DNA from: Pelomyxa schiedti
Lineage: Eukaryota > Evosea > Pelobiontida > Pelomyxidae
DNA length: 64,000 nucleotides
NCBI GenBank assembly: GCA_020536535.1
Contig: JAHLWZ010000076.1
Span: 26,102 to 90,101 of the forward strand
Reading direction: 5' to 3'
In this document: positions 49,336-61,074 of the stretch, in pieces
How positions within the stretch are numbered: the first letter of the stretch is position 1
Layout: every line of letters starts with the position of its first letter
The notes under the pieces: model-generated
What the model saw: only the letters and a program-made list of their open reading frames with translations
Told to the model about the DNA's origin: nothing
Databases searched by the model: none
Made by a program: the position numbers and the translations under genes

Positions 49336-49631
49336 GCTCGGTCCACCCTAGCGTACAGTTTCCGAGAGGAAGTTCTATTTAAACAAACACTGGAAGCACC
49401 TTTTGGAGGCTTCTATGTTCACCACACTTCAACAATTCGAAATTGATTTGGAACTCAAAAAACATTGTTGAATTGTAAATGAACATCTAGACCCCTGAAG
49501 AAGAAAGAGCTACAAAGAAGGAATTGTTACAGTGGAGGTACAGTATTTATAGGGAATTTCTACGGCTGAGCAGCAATCATTCGAAAATTAACAAACAATA
49601 AAACAACACAGTGAAAATAATTTGGGTGGAA
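49336..49631. other. Intergenic spacer
   Basis: About 300 AT-rich bases between the SAM-RapGAP stop and the MFS transporter start; contains an AATAAA at about 49599 and no plausible coding frame. Confidence 0.45.
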
Positions 49632-51643
49632 ATGAGGTGTGGTGCTAGACTACGCTATTGGGCCTATTGCGTTTCAAGCGCAATGATAAATTTCAGGTAA
49701 TACAACCATAAACAACAACATTGGTTTTTTTACTTTTTTGTGGGAAAGTGTTTTTGTCGTTTGCTTCTTCCTCTCTTATTTCACTGCAGCACATTTTACT
49801 TTTGGGTGTGCATATCACTACTAGCATATGGGATGGGAGCCACGCCACTTCAACTTGGCTTGATTCAAGCAGCAAGCTCCACCATCACAACAACAACATC
49901 ACCACTGATGGGGATATTGTCAGATAAGCTCCGGGCGCACTGGCTAGTACGCGCCAGTTCATTTGTGTTCGCGGCCAGCTGTGCTGTTTTGCTTGCGGTC
50001 TGCCGCGTGAGTGTCTGGCTGTATCTGATTCCGGTAATGATGTGTGGCCTGACATGTGCTGCATATTGGCCCACTGTGCAGGCCACGGTAGCCAAGGAGG
50101 TTGACCAGAACAACGTGAACAGAGACATGTCCCGCTTCGCAGTCTTTTGGAGCGTTGGAAAATCAGTTGGGTACATGGTGGCTGGATACATATTCCAATA
50201 CGCCGGGGGGAAGTACTCTCTGGCAGTTCCTGCTGTAGCCGCTGGGAGCGTAATGCTGTGGTACCCTTGTGGGGCACCGGGGTGCAGCGCCACTTCATCC
50301 AAGGAGGAGAAGGAGCCTCCAAGTACTAGATATTTGAAGTTACATGAAGAGCCAACTGCGGATGCACCAGATACAGCTAACAGAATATCTATGGAGGATT
50401 CGGGCAAGAGAGAGCTCAGGACCAGCAATACCCTGGCATGTCCGGTAAAATCCCCACAAGTGGAAACTGTCCAGAGTAGCAATGCTTCTCCGGCAGAAGA
50501 ACAAGTTCAACCCGTTCGGGATGATATTGCCCCTCGTACAAAAGACGCCAGCACTCAAACGAGGTCGGAAGATATAGAGACAAAGAACCCCGAAGCAATG
50601 CAAGAAATCATCATTGATATGAAAAAGCTGGCGCAAGAAAAAGAAAAAGCCACAGAGATGAGTGAATTAAATTCGCGGTTCCTTCCACTGGTAAATTGTT
50701 AACATCAATCTATAATTATTCAACTAAACTTCTGTAGGTCTACATGCTTAATTTCTGTGTATACGGTACATTAAGCACTCTCAGCAGTCAGCTCATACAT
50801 CTCATTAAGGTTTGCTCAAACCGGGAATTGAATTGTAAGCTGACTTTATATCACAGGAATACGATCTCCACATTGGTAACTTAGTTACATCAGATCAGTA
50901 TCTTGGAGTTTTCATGTGCACGCTCTTTGCAGTGCAGACGGTCATGTTTGTTGTATTCAGTATGAGCAGTGCGTGGCTCTACCGCCTATGGTTGATGTTT
51001 CTCGTGGAAGGTGTACTAGTTTCATGTATGTCCCCCAATCCTCATTTAGTAAGTCAATATCTCGTATCTAGAATATATCATATCTCGTTTAATACTGCCC
51101 CATGTGCATATCTGACCAGCCACATTAGGCCTTTGGGGAATAGCCTTCATTCCAAACTCACTGGCAGTCCTAGCCTTTGGGGTCGGAATTGGCGCCTGTG
51201 CAGCCTTTGCCGTGCAGTCATCCATCATGGTGTCACTGCGGATGAGCGACGACGCCAAGGGCAAGTACGCGGGGATCAACGAGACCATCGTCAGCGGGGG
51301 ATCCGCGGCGGTGCCCCTGGTTGCGGGGGCGGTGGCCAGCGTCGGGGCCGCGACCGCCCGCACCCCTTACGTGACCTGCGGGCTCCTCATCGCCGGCTGC
51401 GGCGTGGCCCAGGGCTGCTGGTACATGGCCCAGGAGATCCTTGCCGAGTACAGGGCCTGGCGGCACGCCAAGGAGCAGGCCGGAGGGGCAGGGGCAGGAG
51501 GAGACTCGGCGGCCAAGAAGGAGGAGCCCCGGAGGATGGAGATTAATGGCGACGATGTGGAGAAGGGCTCAGTTGGCGAGTCCAGGGAAACCAAGGTGAT
51601 AGACGACAAGGAGGAGGAGAAGCACAGCGGAGGTGACACGTGA
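49632..51643 (+). CDS. MFS transporter with large central loop
   Basis: Predicted 12-helix major facilitator. I start at ATG 49632: this exon (RLRYWAYCVSSAMINF) joins, by an intron of about 95 nt beginning GTAATAC, to STFYFWVCISLLAYGMGATP then LQLGLIQAASSTITTTTSPL, MGILSDKLRAHW, which is the MFS helix 1-2 region with a G..SD+ loop. Helices 3-6 follow (SSFVFAASCAVLLAVC, LIPVMMCGLTCAAYWPTV, FAVFWSVGKSVGYMVAGYIF). A charged loop of about 150 residues separates the halves. The second half has VYMLNFCVYGTLSTLSSQLI, LFAVQTVMFVVFSMSSAWLY and IPNSLAVLAFGVGIGACAAF, then a GC-rich last exon and a long charged tail (AKKEEPRRMEINGDD). The substrate is unknown. The last exon (51200-51643) is much richer in GC than the rest. 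Confidence 0.8.
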
Positions 51644-51847
51644 GAGGGGAGGGGAGAACGGGGACTTATGGGACCTATGTATCACCACCCCCAACATCCA
51701 CACACCAACCACACACTGTCGTGAAGGCAGCGTGCCACCAACACCCACCCCCACAATGAGAATTTACTGTAAAACAACGCAAGGAGGTAAAAAAAAAATT
51801 TTGAGAAATAGTTCAAAAAAAAAAAAAAGTCGTTTCATTTTCGAAGG

Positions 51848-54800
51848 TTAGGACTTTGGGTCAGTGATGACAATTGTTGTAGAGGCAGGCACCTTGGTTG
51901 GTGTTGTGCGTTTGGCAGCTGTCCATCTCATTGGGGGCGGCGGGGGTGGTGGTGGTGCGTATTGTGGCATTAATGGTGATGCTGTGGGAGATACAGTTGT
52001 GTAACCAGTACTAGTAGGTGCCGATGGGGATGTTGCGAGCGATGCGGGTGATGACGGGGATGTGGAAGGGAGGGAGCCGGGTGGTGCAGAGCTTGAGATT
52101 GAGGTTGAGGTTGAGGTTGCGTTTGCGTTGGAGATTGCGGAGATTGCGGGAGCGGAGAGTGGTACCCTCAGGTTTTGCCGCATGGATTGCCTCTTGTGTG
52201 AGTTGACGGCATCTTTGAAGAGCTTCAGCCACGAGTCCTTTTCTATGTCATTTGGTGCTGATAGTATGGACTCTTGCTCCTGGAAGATGCAAGTGAGATG
52301 TGGTGTTTCTGCGGCAATGTGTTGGGCTCACCAACCTCAAAAGTGTCTTTATTGCTCCAAAGAAGGCGCAACATGGTGTCACTGAACTTTCCTGAGTTGA
52401 TTTCATTTGCAGTCAACTCAAACACCTTGACGGACTCCAGAGGTAATACTCTTACGAACTTGTAATGACTTTTGTGCTGATACGAGTAAATAGAGATAGG
52501 TAAAATGTCACTGAATACTACCTTAAGTGTCCATAGTAGTATGTCAGAAAATAAAAAGAGGTAACATGGTTCCAGAGAGGAGCCATCATGAAGAAATTTA
52601 CTTTTTTTCATGAAAGTGAGGGGACCTTCGTGTATAAATGATCTCCCTGGAATTACAACCCTGAATTCTGGAGGGGCATCCTGCAATTTTTCTGATAGAG
52701 CTTCCATTTTCTGGTTTGCTTCAATCTCTTTCTTACGAGTATTGATATTATCAGTGAGTTCGCGAATTATCCTCAATGCTTTTTCAAGGTTTTCCTTGTC
52801 TTTTTTTGTGAGAATGATGGTTGTTTAAATAATAAACTGAAGAACACACCTCTATGAGTGGGAGGTGTCACCTCAATCAAACTGTGCAATAATAATAGAT
52901 ACCGCGGTAACCTGAGAAAAAAAATCAGTCCTGCAAGGTGCACAATAAAATTCACCGTTGTACAGGCATTATAAGGTAACTTGGAAGTATCATGTGATTG
53001 GTGACTGCACTAGCTCCCATTTGCCGCATCCAGGCAGTGAAAGCTGGGCACTATTTTTCTCCTGTTAGTCCGGATGTCTGGTTTTCTTAACTTACATACC
53101 ACTTTTTGAAAATGATGAAAAACAGCTGTTGCTTTCTCATTCCAAACTATATATTCCTTCAGATTGTTAATACAGATAGTTGGAGAGGCGAACTTACAGA
53201 GTACAGTCTCGCCAATGGAGTTTTGGCGAAAAATCTAATAAATACATCCCCAATTAGAGTAGTATTGTCATATATCTCCATCCGCTCTGACAGAGAATGT
53301 AAAAAACTTTTTCCTTCCTCCGCCAGTGATGGTAATGTAATAAATAGGTGGAAAAGTTGGTCCGAAGTACACCCAAAATCTGTGTTACGTTGAACACTGC
53401 GGGGGGGAAAAAAAAAAAACCTCCACGTTTAAGAGGCTCATAGAAGCACTTCAGGCAGGTCTCCAAAGACTTGATATATTGCTTTTCAGTGGTCCATATT
53501 TCAGAAATAACACACTTCCGTTTATTGTTTAGTGTGCTTGCTTCTGCCACAATACTTGCCTTCACATCATTAAAAAAGAGAGTGTAAAATGGAATGCACA
53601 CCCTGGACTTGGAAATACTCCTTATCCTACCCACTTCGGTTATGTTTTGAGGGATTTCAGAAAATTGATATGTCTTTTGGAGAGGGGCTCCTGAAGATTC
53701 TTGAAGCTGCTCTTCCATGACCAAATCAATTATTTGGTCATTGGAATCACCAAGTTCACCATAATCCATTGTTAGAGCATCAACAAACTCCTTTCGTAGA
53801 GGCATAAAGACAGTAGTTTTGCACCTTGATAATGTAAAACAAACCAAAGAGGCAATACAGTCTAGTCAAACTGTTTTAGTTCCTCAGAAAGATGTGAGGG
53901 GCAACATGGCTCAATGTTATTGATTTGTGGTTCTATATTGTTTATTCTTATTTCAAATCGTAGTTGCTCGTCATTAGCCATTGTTTGGATGAGTGTGAGC
54001 CATGAAGACACGAAGTCTTAGAAGGAAATGTTGAATTTAGTTAAGCTTCCAATGGTTACCATGATCTTTTTGAGTGACTGAGCTTGGAAGCTGGCATATA
54101 ACCGGAATTATTCCACTAAATCCGATTGATTTAACCATCTTTTGGCATTTAGTAATGAAAAGAAAGGAAAACTTACAGCTGGATTGCTTGCTATATCAGT
54201 GTATATTTTTAGTGCCAGATTTATTTGCCTAATGGGCAATTTGGCCCATGGAATCGTAACCAGGTTGAGTGCTAGCATTTCATTATCAATCTGTGCGCTA
54301 TTGTGGACAGTGAGTACGAGCATTTATTGGGAATATGTTAGCAACCCTATATTTACAAGTTGCACTAATAACTCGAGAACCATTTCAATTACAGTTTCTT
54401 CTTGGTTGTGCTTGACTATCACATCTGATACAGTTCCGAACATACCTAAAGAGTATGCTTAGTTGCGAAGAAGAGGTAATGAAGAGCACCTGATATAATC
54501 ATTGATCCACATACAACTGGTTTTATTGTGAATTCATCTACGTGACTGAGGCTTATAAAAACTCTCAGAGCAGTTGTTATGGTCTGTGGATCAAGCTTCA
54601 TGAGTTCCAAAAATACAGGTACACCACTTTCTTCACAAAAAGTCTTGTGAATTTGAAAATGGCTGGGTTGTAGAAGACCTAAGGGGGTTAAACAGGAATT
54701 AGAATAAAAGTAGATACTTAAAAATAATGATAGTGATAATTTGAGAGTGTCGGGGTGCATCACAGGAGCATTCCGGAGGGATGTTATCAGAGGTGGAAGC

Positions 54801-55603
54801 CCTGTGCACCAAGCATCCACGTGACTTTCATCCCACAATTCAGATAGTTTCAGGAGCAACTTTAAATTGCGTTCGATAAGACTTTGGTGTGCAGTCATTG
54901 CTGTAAGAATCAGGGAGGAAGGAGATTTAATTTTGAAACGGAAGCTTACACAGTGATGTGCAAAGGGCGTCTATGACTGCATTGCAAGCAATCCATTGAA
55001 TATTGTCAGGAACCAGAATTAATTGAGAAAGAATAGTTAGAGCAAGTTCTTGTGTTATAGGCTGTGTCAAATGTTAGAAAAGCTCTTTTCCTAGAAGAGG
55101 AACCTGGCCGCCAGTAACTATTGTTAGTAATGGTTGTATACCACGGGTAATAAATAAAGCAGATATTTCACTATTCTCATCGGATTCATTCAACGAACGC
55201 AATACCTTGTACTGGTTAATGCTAAGCAATAGGGCTATGATAGAGAAACTTCAAGTTTGCTGTTCGAATCGCCATTTACAAGGATAGTATACAATTCCTC
55301 TGTCTTGGGAGATATCGTCATGTTGGCGTATGGATTGGTTTTTTTTAGTGGGGTGTGGCAATTTGATGAATCACAAGGCAATGTAGATTGACTATCAGTG
55401 TGTGCAGTTGAATTTTCTGTAGAAATTACGTTGTTGGGTGGAATCGCATGGCGGGAAGATTTGTGAGTCTTTCTGTGATGCCGAGGTGGTGGAGGTGGTG
55501 GGGGTGGCTCTTCTTCATCGAGAATTGCTTGTGAGGTGGATAGTTCGGGAGGTGGTGACTGGGAACGGCGAGTGGCTTCTGGGGTTACTGGAATTTGCTT
55601 CAT
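51848..55603 (-). CDS. Armadillo-like / DH-PH RhoGEF
   Basis: A predicted Rho-family guanine nucleotide exchange factor. The N-terminal exon contains a Pro8 run (EEPPPPPPPPRHHRKTHKSS). Then comes a series of helical repeats read through many short exons (VIDALCTSL, LIERNLKLLLKLSELWDES, GVPVFLELMKLDPQTITTAL, EMLALNLVTIPWAKLPIRQI), armadillo/HEAT-like. The DH domain begins KRKCVISEIWTTEKQYIKSL and ETCLKCFYEPLKRG, and the PH domain contains VVIPGRSFIHEGPLTFMKKS, PCYLFLFSDILLW and FELTANEINSGKFSDTMLRL. It ends in a Ser/Pro/Thr tail with a Pro8 stretch (YAPPPPPPPP). The first in-frame ATG is 55603; the frame is open about 27 bases further upstream without ATG, so another first exon may exist. Stop at 51848. 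Confidence 0.78.
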
Positions 55604-56404
55604 AAGGTCAACGGAGCTTTTTGATCGCAATTCCCCACCCAGTGCTATGGGGCTATACTTGATTTTATTCTCATTTTAAGCAGAAAAGCAAATAAACAAG
55701 AATCTAAAAGTTCATAATGGCACACGTGAATTGACGAGACAGTAGGTTTGGAGGAAGTGAGGCTCCTGACTGGGTTTTTTTGTTGGAAAGGGGTCAAATG
55801 TTAGGTGGTTTCCACAATAATATATAGAATTAGAAAGCAATAGTGTAATTACAGTGTCAGCACTGTGCCTGAGTTGCCTTGTTGCCTGCTGCCACGTACC
55901 ACCCGCTCCACCAGGGGTAGAACCATCCTTCAGGTTTTTTTTTAGTTTGTGAAGGTTTCTGATTCAAGCAAACAAGTCAAACACATATAATAGAGTACAA
56001 ACAAATGCAAACTGTACCTTATGCATTGATTACCTCCCTGCTCCTGTGTTTGGTCTTTTTTGTTTTTCTCGGTTGCGAGACTCTGGTGGTGGCTGACAGC
56101 AAATTGGTTCCACGAACCGGGATTGTGGCTTGTTCGTATCTGTTAAGTTGTCGTGAACACACGAGCACAACTTTTTGATTGATGTTAGCATTACCGCAGA
56201 GGTTGTTGCACAGAGCTTCCTGGCCAATCTGGCAGGGGAGATTTGGGAGGTGAGAAGACTGGTGGAGGAGAATAATGAGAAGATTTGGAGGAAGTTTCCC
56301 CCCAGAGTGCGAGTTGGGAGTCTGACTTGATGAGATCCCTTTTTTTTTTCCTTAGCTGAAGAGAAAAACAAAGAAATAACAATAAAAAAATCACCAAGTG
56401 CAAC
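55604..56404. other. Spacer with a possible short minus-strand gene
   Basis: About 800 bases. The right part (56485-56030, minus) has a 150-codon frame whose second half (LARKLCATTSAVMLTSIKKL, CQPPPESRNREKQKRPNTG) could be coding, but the frame overlaps the poly(A) polymerase 5' exon, has no good ATG outside that overlap, and matches nothing I know. The left part (55700-56030) is AT-rich with no frame. I do not call a gene here. Confidence 0.3.
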
Positions 56405-59342
56405 ATGCAAGGCTCGCAGGGCACCGTCGCCAGACCGCAAGATCCAACGGCGACCAACAAGGACTCGGTCGTGTGTACGACACAAGATTCTGCCGCAGGT
56501 GGTTCCCCGTCGTGTTTTTCAACGTCACCGTCACCGCCGACGCTTCCCACACCTCGCGCAGTAAATCTCTCTGAAACGGTCACTTTAACTCCGCCGAGAT
56601 CCGTGTCTTCGCCACCTCCTGTCACAGATCCCAACCTTACTTCTGCAAAACCTACAACACCAACCACCACGCGAAGGCCTCCATCGTGCCGGTCGCCTAC
56701 AAACGTAACCCCCACATCCGACTCGCCTTTGCGCTCCTCATCACAGCTTCCCCCGTCTCCTCAATCACCGACAACTCCACGCAGATATGGCATCAGCGAT
56801 CCTGTAAGCACAGCCCCGCCCACTCCGCGTGATATTCAGAACACGCATGATATGGAACGCATTCTCCACGAGTTTGATTTGTACGAGTCCCAACAAGAGA
56901 CTGAACTGAGGGAAGCTGTTTTGGCGCGACTTAATTCTATTTGCAAGGAGTGGAGTAGGACAGTTAGTGCGTGGAAGGTTAGTTAAAAAAACAAAACCAA
57001 AAAAAAAAGACCTTATCCTTTCCCTCCAACAGTTTGTAGGGCCAACCTGAAGACTCTGGGGCAAAGGTTTTTACTTTTGGTTCGTACCGCCTTGGAGTGC
57101 ATTCATCTGGAGCTGATATGGATACACTTTGTGTGGGGCCAGCTCATATTGATAGAAGTGATTTTTTCCATTCTTTGCCTGAGCTGCTTTCAAATTGTCC
57201 CGATGTTAGTGATATGACTGTAAGTCCCATTATTCCCGCCTTGGTCTGCTAACCAGATTGCAGCCAATTGAAGACGCATATGCTCCCTTAATTAGAATGA
57301 AGATATCGGGCATAGAGGTAATAACTATAAATTCCAAAATCTTGATAAATTCTATCTTATAGATCGACTTGCTGTACGCCCGATTGCTGCTATCTCAGAT
57401 TCCTGGTTTGTAATGTTGTAAATTTCTCAGTTATAACCCTTGGCAGATGATCTTGACCTCCAAGATGATTCCTTGTTGAGGGACTTGGATGCAAAAGATG
57501 TTACAAGCCTCAACGGTATACTCCCTTCTCACTTATGGGTGTAACCAAAAGAAAGGCCCTCGGGTTACTGATTGTATTTTGAGTTTGGTCCCAAACGGTG
57601 AGGTGTTTCGCTTAAGCTTGAGGTGCATTAAACTGTGGGCTAAACGTGAGCAAGCAATAACATAGACCAACCTAAAACCTTGACCAACAGGTCGTGGTAT
57701 ATATGCAAATGTTGTGGGCTACCTTGGAGGTGTTTCGTGGGTCATCCTAGTTGCACGCATATGTCAACTGTACCCCTGTGCTGTGGCAAGTACAATCGTC
57801 AGCCGATTTTTCTTTGTTTATAGTCAGTGGAAGTGGCCTCTTCCTGTTATCCTAAAAGCGATTGTTCCAGAGACCATGGGGCACAAAGTTTGGAATCCTT
57901 TGGTAACTTGACATGTTCTGTTCAATTTTGACGTGTAAATAGCAATATCCTCGAGATAAACTTGATGTCATGCCAATAATAAGTATGCACTCTTAATTTC
58001 TTAAGGTGTTTTAATAACATATTGACAAAAGCCCCCGCCTATCCATCAATCAATTCGGCACACAATGTATTGCAGTCAACATTGGCACTTATGATTGATG
58101 AATTTCATCGTGGACACCAAATAATGCAAAAGTGTGCAGCTGGTGAGTGTTCGTGGAATGATCTGTTTGAGAAGAATAATTTCTTTTCACGTTACAAGGG
58201 GTATGTTCAGGTCATTGCATCTGCTGCTTCAAGTGAGGATCATATTAAATGGTTTCTACCCTCAAAAAAAAAAAAAAAACTGACCTGGGGTTAGGCAAGG
58301 ATACTTGAAGTCTCGTTTGCACAATTTGGTTTCCAATCTTGAGAAAACGCCAAACCTTAAGTATGCCCAACCCTATACGGATGGGATCCGTCTTGTTCCT
58401 TGTGAGCCTTTGTCTGGAAGTACTCCTAGTCTTCCTGCACCCAATGTAGCCACAAATTCTCCATCTTCACCAATTCCATGTGCAGCATCACCTCCAACAG
58501 TACCGACGCCCAATAATCAAACCACTACAGTTACCCCAACTCTTGAGACACCATCCTTCAGAACCTCTTACTTCCTTGGTCTCGTTTTTTCATCTGTAAA
58601 GGTTAACCTTACTGAGGCAGTCAACAATTTCACAGAAGAAGTAAAAGAATGGTGGATGCGCTCTGAAACAATGCATGTTACTGTGAGCTATTGTAAAAGG
58701 TACTAATTTAATTTCCCTTTGTAGCTCAATATTCATCACTTTATCTGAAGGCAACTTCTTCCGGCCTATGTATTCAGTGACAACAATAGCAACAGTCCAC
58801 ATGGAACACCTCAAGATTATTCTGGTTCACCCCCAATGTCTACCCCTGTACCACAACCCCTTCTTGCCTCGCCACTTGGAAAGCGTGCTCCGGGTTCTCC
58901 TCCAGGATTCAATGAATGTGACCCACAATCCGCCAAGCAACGCCGTGTGCAGTCACCGGCCACTCCTCCCCTCACGCGTTCCGGATCGAATCCTTTACTA
59001 TCATCCCAATCTCAGCTTCAAGATTACCTGCAACAGACACCCCAACCCCAATTAGATCAGTCACTGACTCCTGTTGTGCAAACAGACCAGTCCCAAGCCC
59101 AGGAATCGAATCAGAGCAAGAATACCTGCGTGAACACAGAGCCAACCACAATGTCAACAGAATCTAATACAACCCTGGTATGTAGTTTTCCTTTTTCCCT
59201 GTTATGTTGATTCTTCCCGGTTCTCCCTATGACATGTTTTTGACCGGACACATGAAGGGTACTCCCCCCTTTTTCGAGGTTGTGGTTGTAACTTCACCAA
59301 ACAAAAACACAGCATCGTGAGGAAACAGAAAAGCTAAGTTGA
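56405..59342 (+). CDS. pap: Canonical poly(A) polymerase
   Basis: Nuclear mRNA poly(A) polymerase. After a 130-residue Ser/Thr/Pro-rich N-terminal extension, the family start STAPPTPRDIQNTHDMERIL and LYESQQETELREAVLARLNS appears. The catalytic domain has FTFGSYRLGVHSSGADMDTL (GS plus the first two Asp), EIDLLYARLL (third Asp), GVRVTDCILSLVPN, LRCIKLWAKRRGIYANVVGY followed by LGGVSWVILVARICQLYP, YSQWKWPLPVILK and MPIITPAYPSINSAHNVLQS. The RNA-binding domain follows (FFSRYKGYVQVIASA, RLHNLVSNLEKTPNL). The C-terminal tail is Ser/Pro/Gln-rich. The end is either an in-exon stop at 59210 or, after a 135-nt intron from 59178, HREETEKLS with a stop at 59342; both are possible. At least ten introns. 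Confidence 0.93.
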
Positions 59343-59793
59343 CTTTTTGTGGTGTATGATAAGTACTGGCTTCAAGTCAAGACTTCAATGGCTTCCCCTC
59401 CCAATTCCTTTCTTCATTGCCCTAGCTAATCCAAGCCAAACAAACAAAAAAAAACAAAAAAACAGGAAACAAGAAAAAAAAATGAAAAAATAAAAAACCA
59501 AAAAAAAAAGGGGAAAAACAAAAAAAAAAAAAAAACCACACCTGCTTTCCTTTGCGCAGCACCATCAGATCAGATCTGTTCTGATGGCAAAATTGGACGA
59601 AAAAATCAAAATAACAACAAAAGGGAAGAAAAAAACGGCAGTTTGGAGCGGGTACGGATTCAAATCGGCGCGACACCGCCAACATCAAGTTGGACCACGT
59701 TATCTAACATCGAAAAGGCGGTGAGGCAGTCCCATAATTGATTGTTGTGGTATTAGCGACAGGCAAATAGTGTGTACTGACAGGAGAAAAAAA
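59343..59793. other. Intergenic spacer with A-rich tract
   Basis: About 450 bases including an exceptionally A-rich stretch (59440-59540, nearly all A with occasional C/G). No coding frame apart from a low-complexity Phe-rich minus-strand frame that mirrors the A tract. It precedes the Rab5 leader. Confidence 0.5.
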
Positions 59794-60895
59794 ATGGCCG
59801 CCACTACGATGCCCCCTGCCAGTAATGTATTTCAATTTAAGTTAGTGCTTCTTGGCGAATCGGCCGTCGGAAAATCAGTGCGTATTTCACTTTTCAATTT
59901 GAAAACATACAAAAAAAAAACAAGCATAATAAAAATATACCGTTGTTGTTTGGATTGTGGACTCACGTTTCTATTCTCAGAGTTTGGTGTTACGTTTTGT
60001 TAAAGGGCAGTTCCTCGACTACCAGGAAAGTACTATTGGTGGTAGGAGCTCCCATTCCTTTTCCTCCCTCTTTCTCCTTTACTTAGATGCACAAAGCGGC
60101 CTTTTTAACCCAAACTGTATGCGTTAATGAAACAACTGTCAAGTTTGAAATTTGGGTATTCTCTCATTTCTGGCTCAGTTTTACCTAGTAAAACTCATTT
60201 TAGGATACAGCTGGCCAGGAGAGATATCATGCCCTAGCTCCTATGTAAAATTGCTTCTCGCAGTATTTCACCCTCAAATTTATTTAGGTATTATCGCGGT
60301 GCACAAGCAGCAATTGTAGTTTAGTATGTCTTTTTATATTTTTCCCAACCTCACGAACTTTCCAAAAATCCAGTGACATCACAAATGCGGTACTTGCACC
60401 ATATGCATGAAGTTTGGTTCTTATGAAATATGTTGTAGGAATCCTTTGCAAAAGCCAAGTTGTGGGTGCAGGAACTTCAGCGCCAAGGCAGCCCGAACAT
60501 TGTAATCAGTTTGGCTGGGAATAAATTTGATCTTGCCGCCAGACGTAAAGTTGACACAGAAGTAAGTGGATGTTCACCTTTTAAATACAATTCACCTGGA
60601 ACAGCTAGCACAGCAGTACGCTGATGAAAATGGTATTCTGTTCATGGAGGTTAACTTCCCTTTGTTGGACTCCTTCCTTGTTGACTTAATTCCAGACAAG
60701 TGCGAAGAGCAATACCAACGTAAACGAACTTTTTGTTGCCATAGGTAATTTTCTTCTGTCTCCCAAACATGAACTAACAAACGAGAAGCAAAGAAATTGC
60801 CCAAGACACCCCCCATAAGACAAGACAAAATATCAGCACTCACTCTCCAGAATACCCCCATAGACCCCAAGAGAAAAAAGTGCTGTTCATCCTGA
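59794..60895 (+). CDS. rab5: Rab5-like small GTPase
   Basis: Early-endosome Rab. ATG 59794 gives [16 protein letters not shown], then across introns [102 protein letters not shown] and FMETSAK...[15 protein letters not shown]. The effector region QESTIGAAFLTQ and switch II are diagnostic of Rab5. The last exon ends [10 protein letters not shown], the CCxx prenylation motif of Rab5 (CCSN in animals). Nine exons can be read in this 1.1-kb gene, with introns of about 40-125 nt, making it one of the most finely split genes here. All G motifs are intact. Confidence 0.95.
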
Positions 60896-61074
60896 CAAAA
60901 ACCACCACCATTACACCTTGTGCAATAACAGTAATTTCTTGGTTAACCCTCTCCTGAAGTTTTTCATTGAAATACGCGTAACAAATACCAACTTAACCAA
61001 CTTCGTTAATACGGAAAAGAATAAAGTCGTTTCCACGTAAAACCAAAACAAATTGGAACAACAACCGCAGACGC

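Noticed and set aside
56030-56485. 150-codon minus-strand frame
   Set aside because: No usable ATG outside the poly(A) polymerase exon it overlaps, and no family recognised; kept only as a possibility within the spacer entry.
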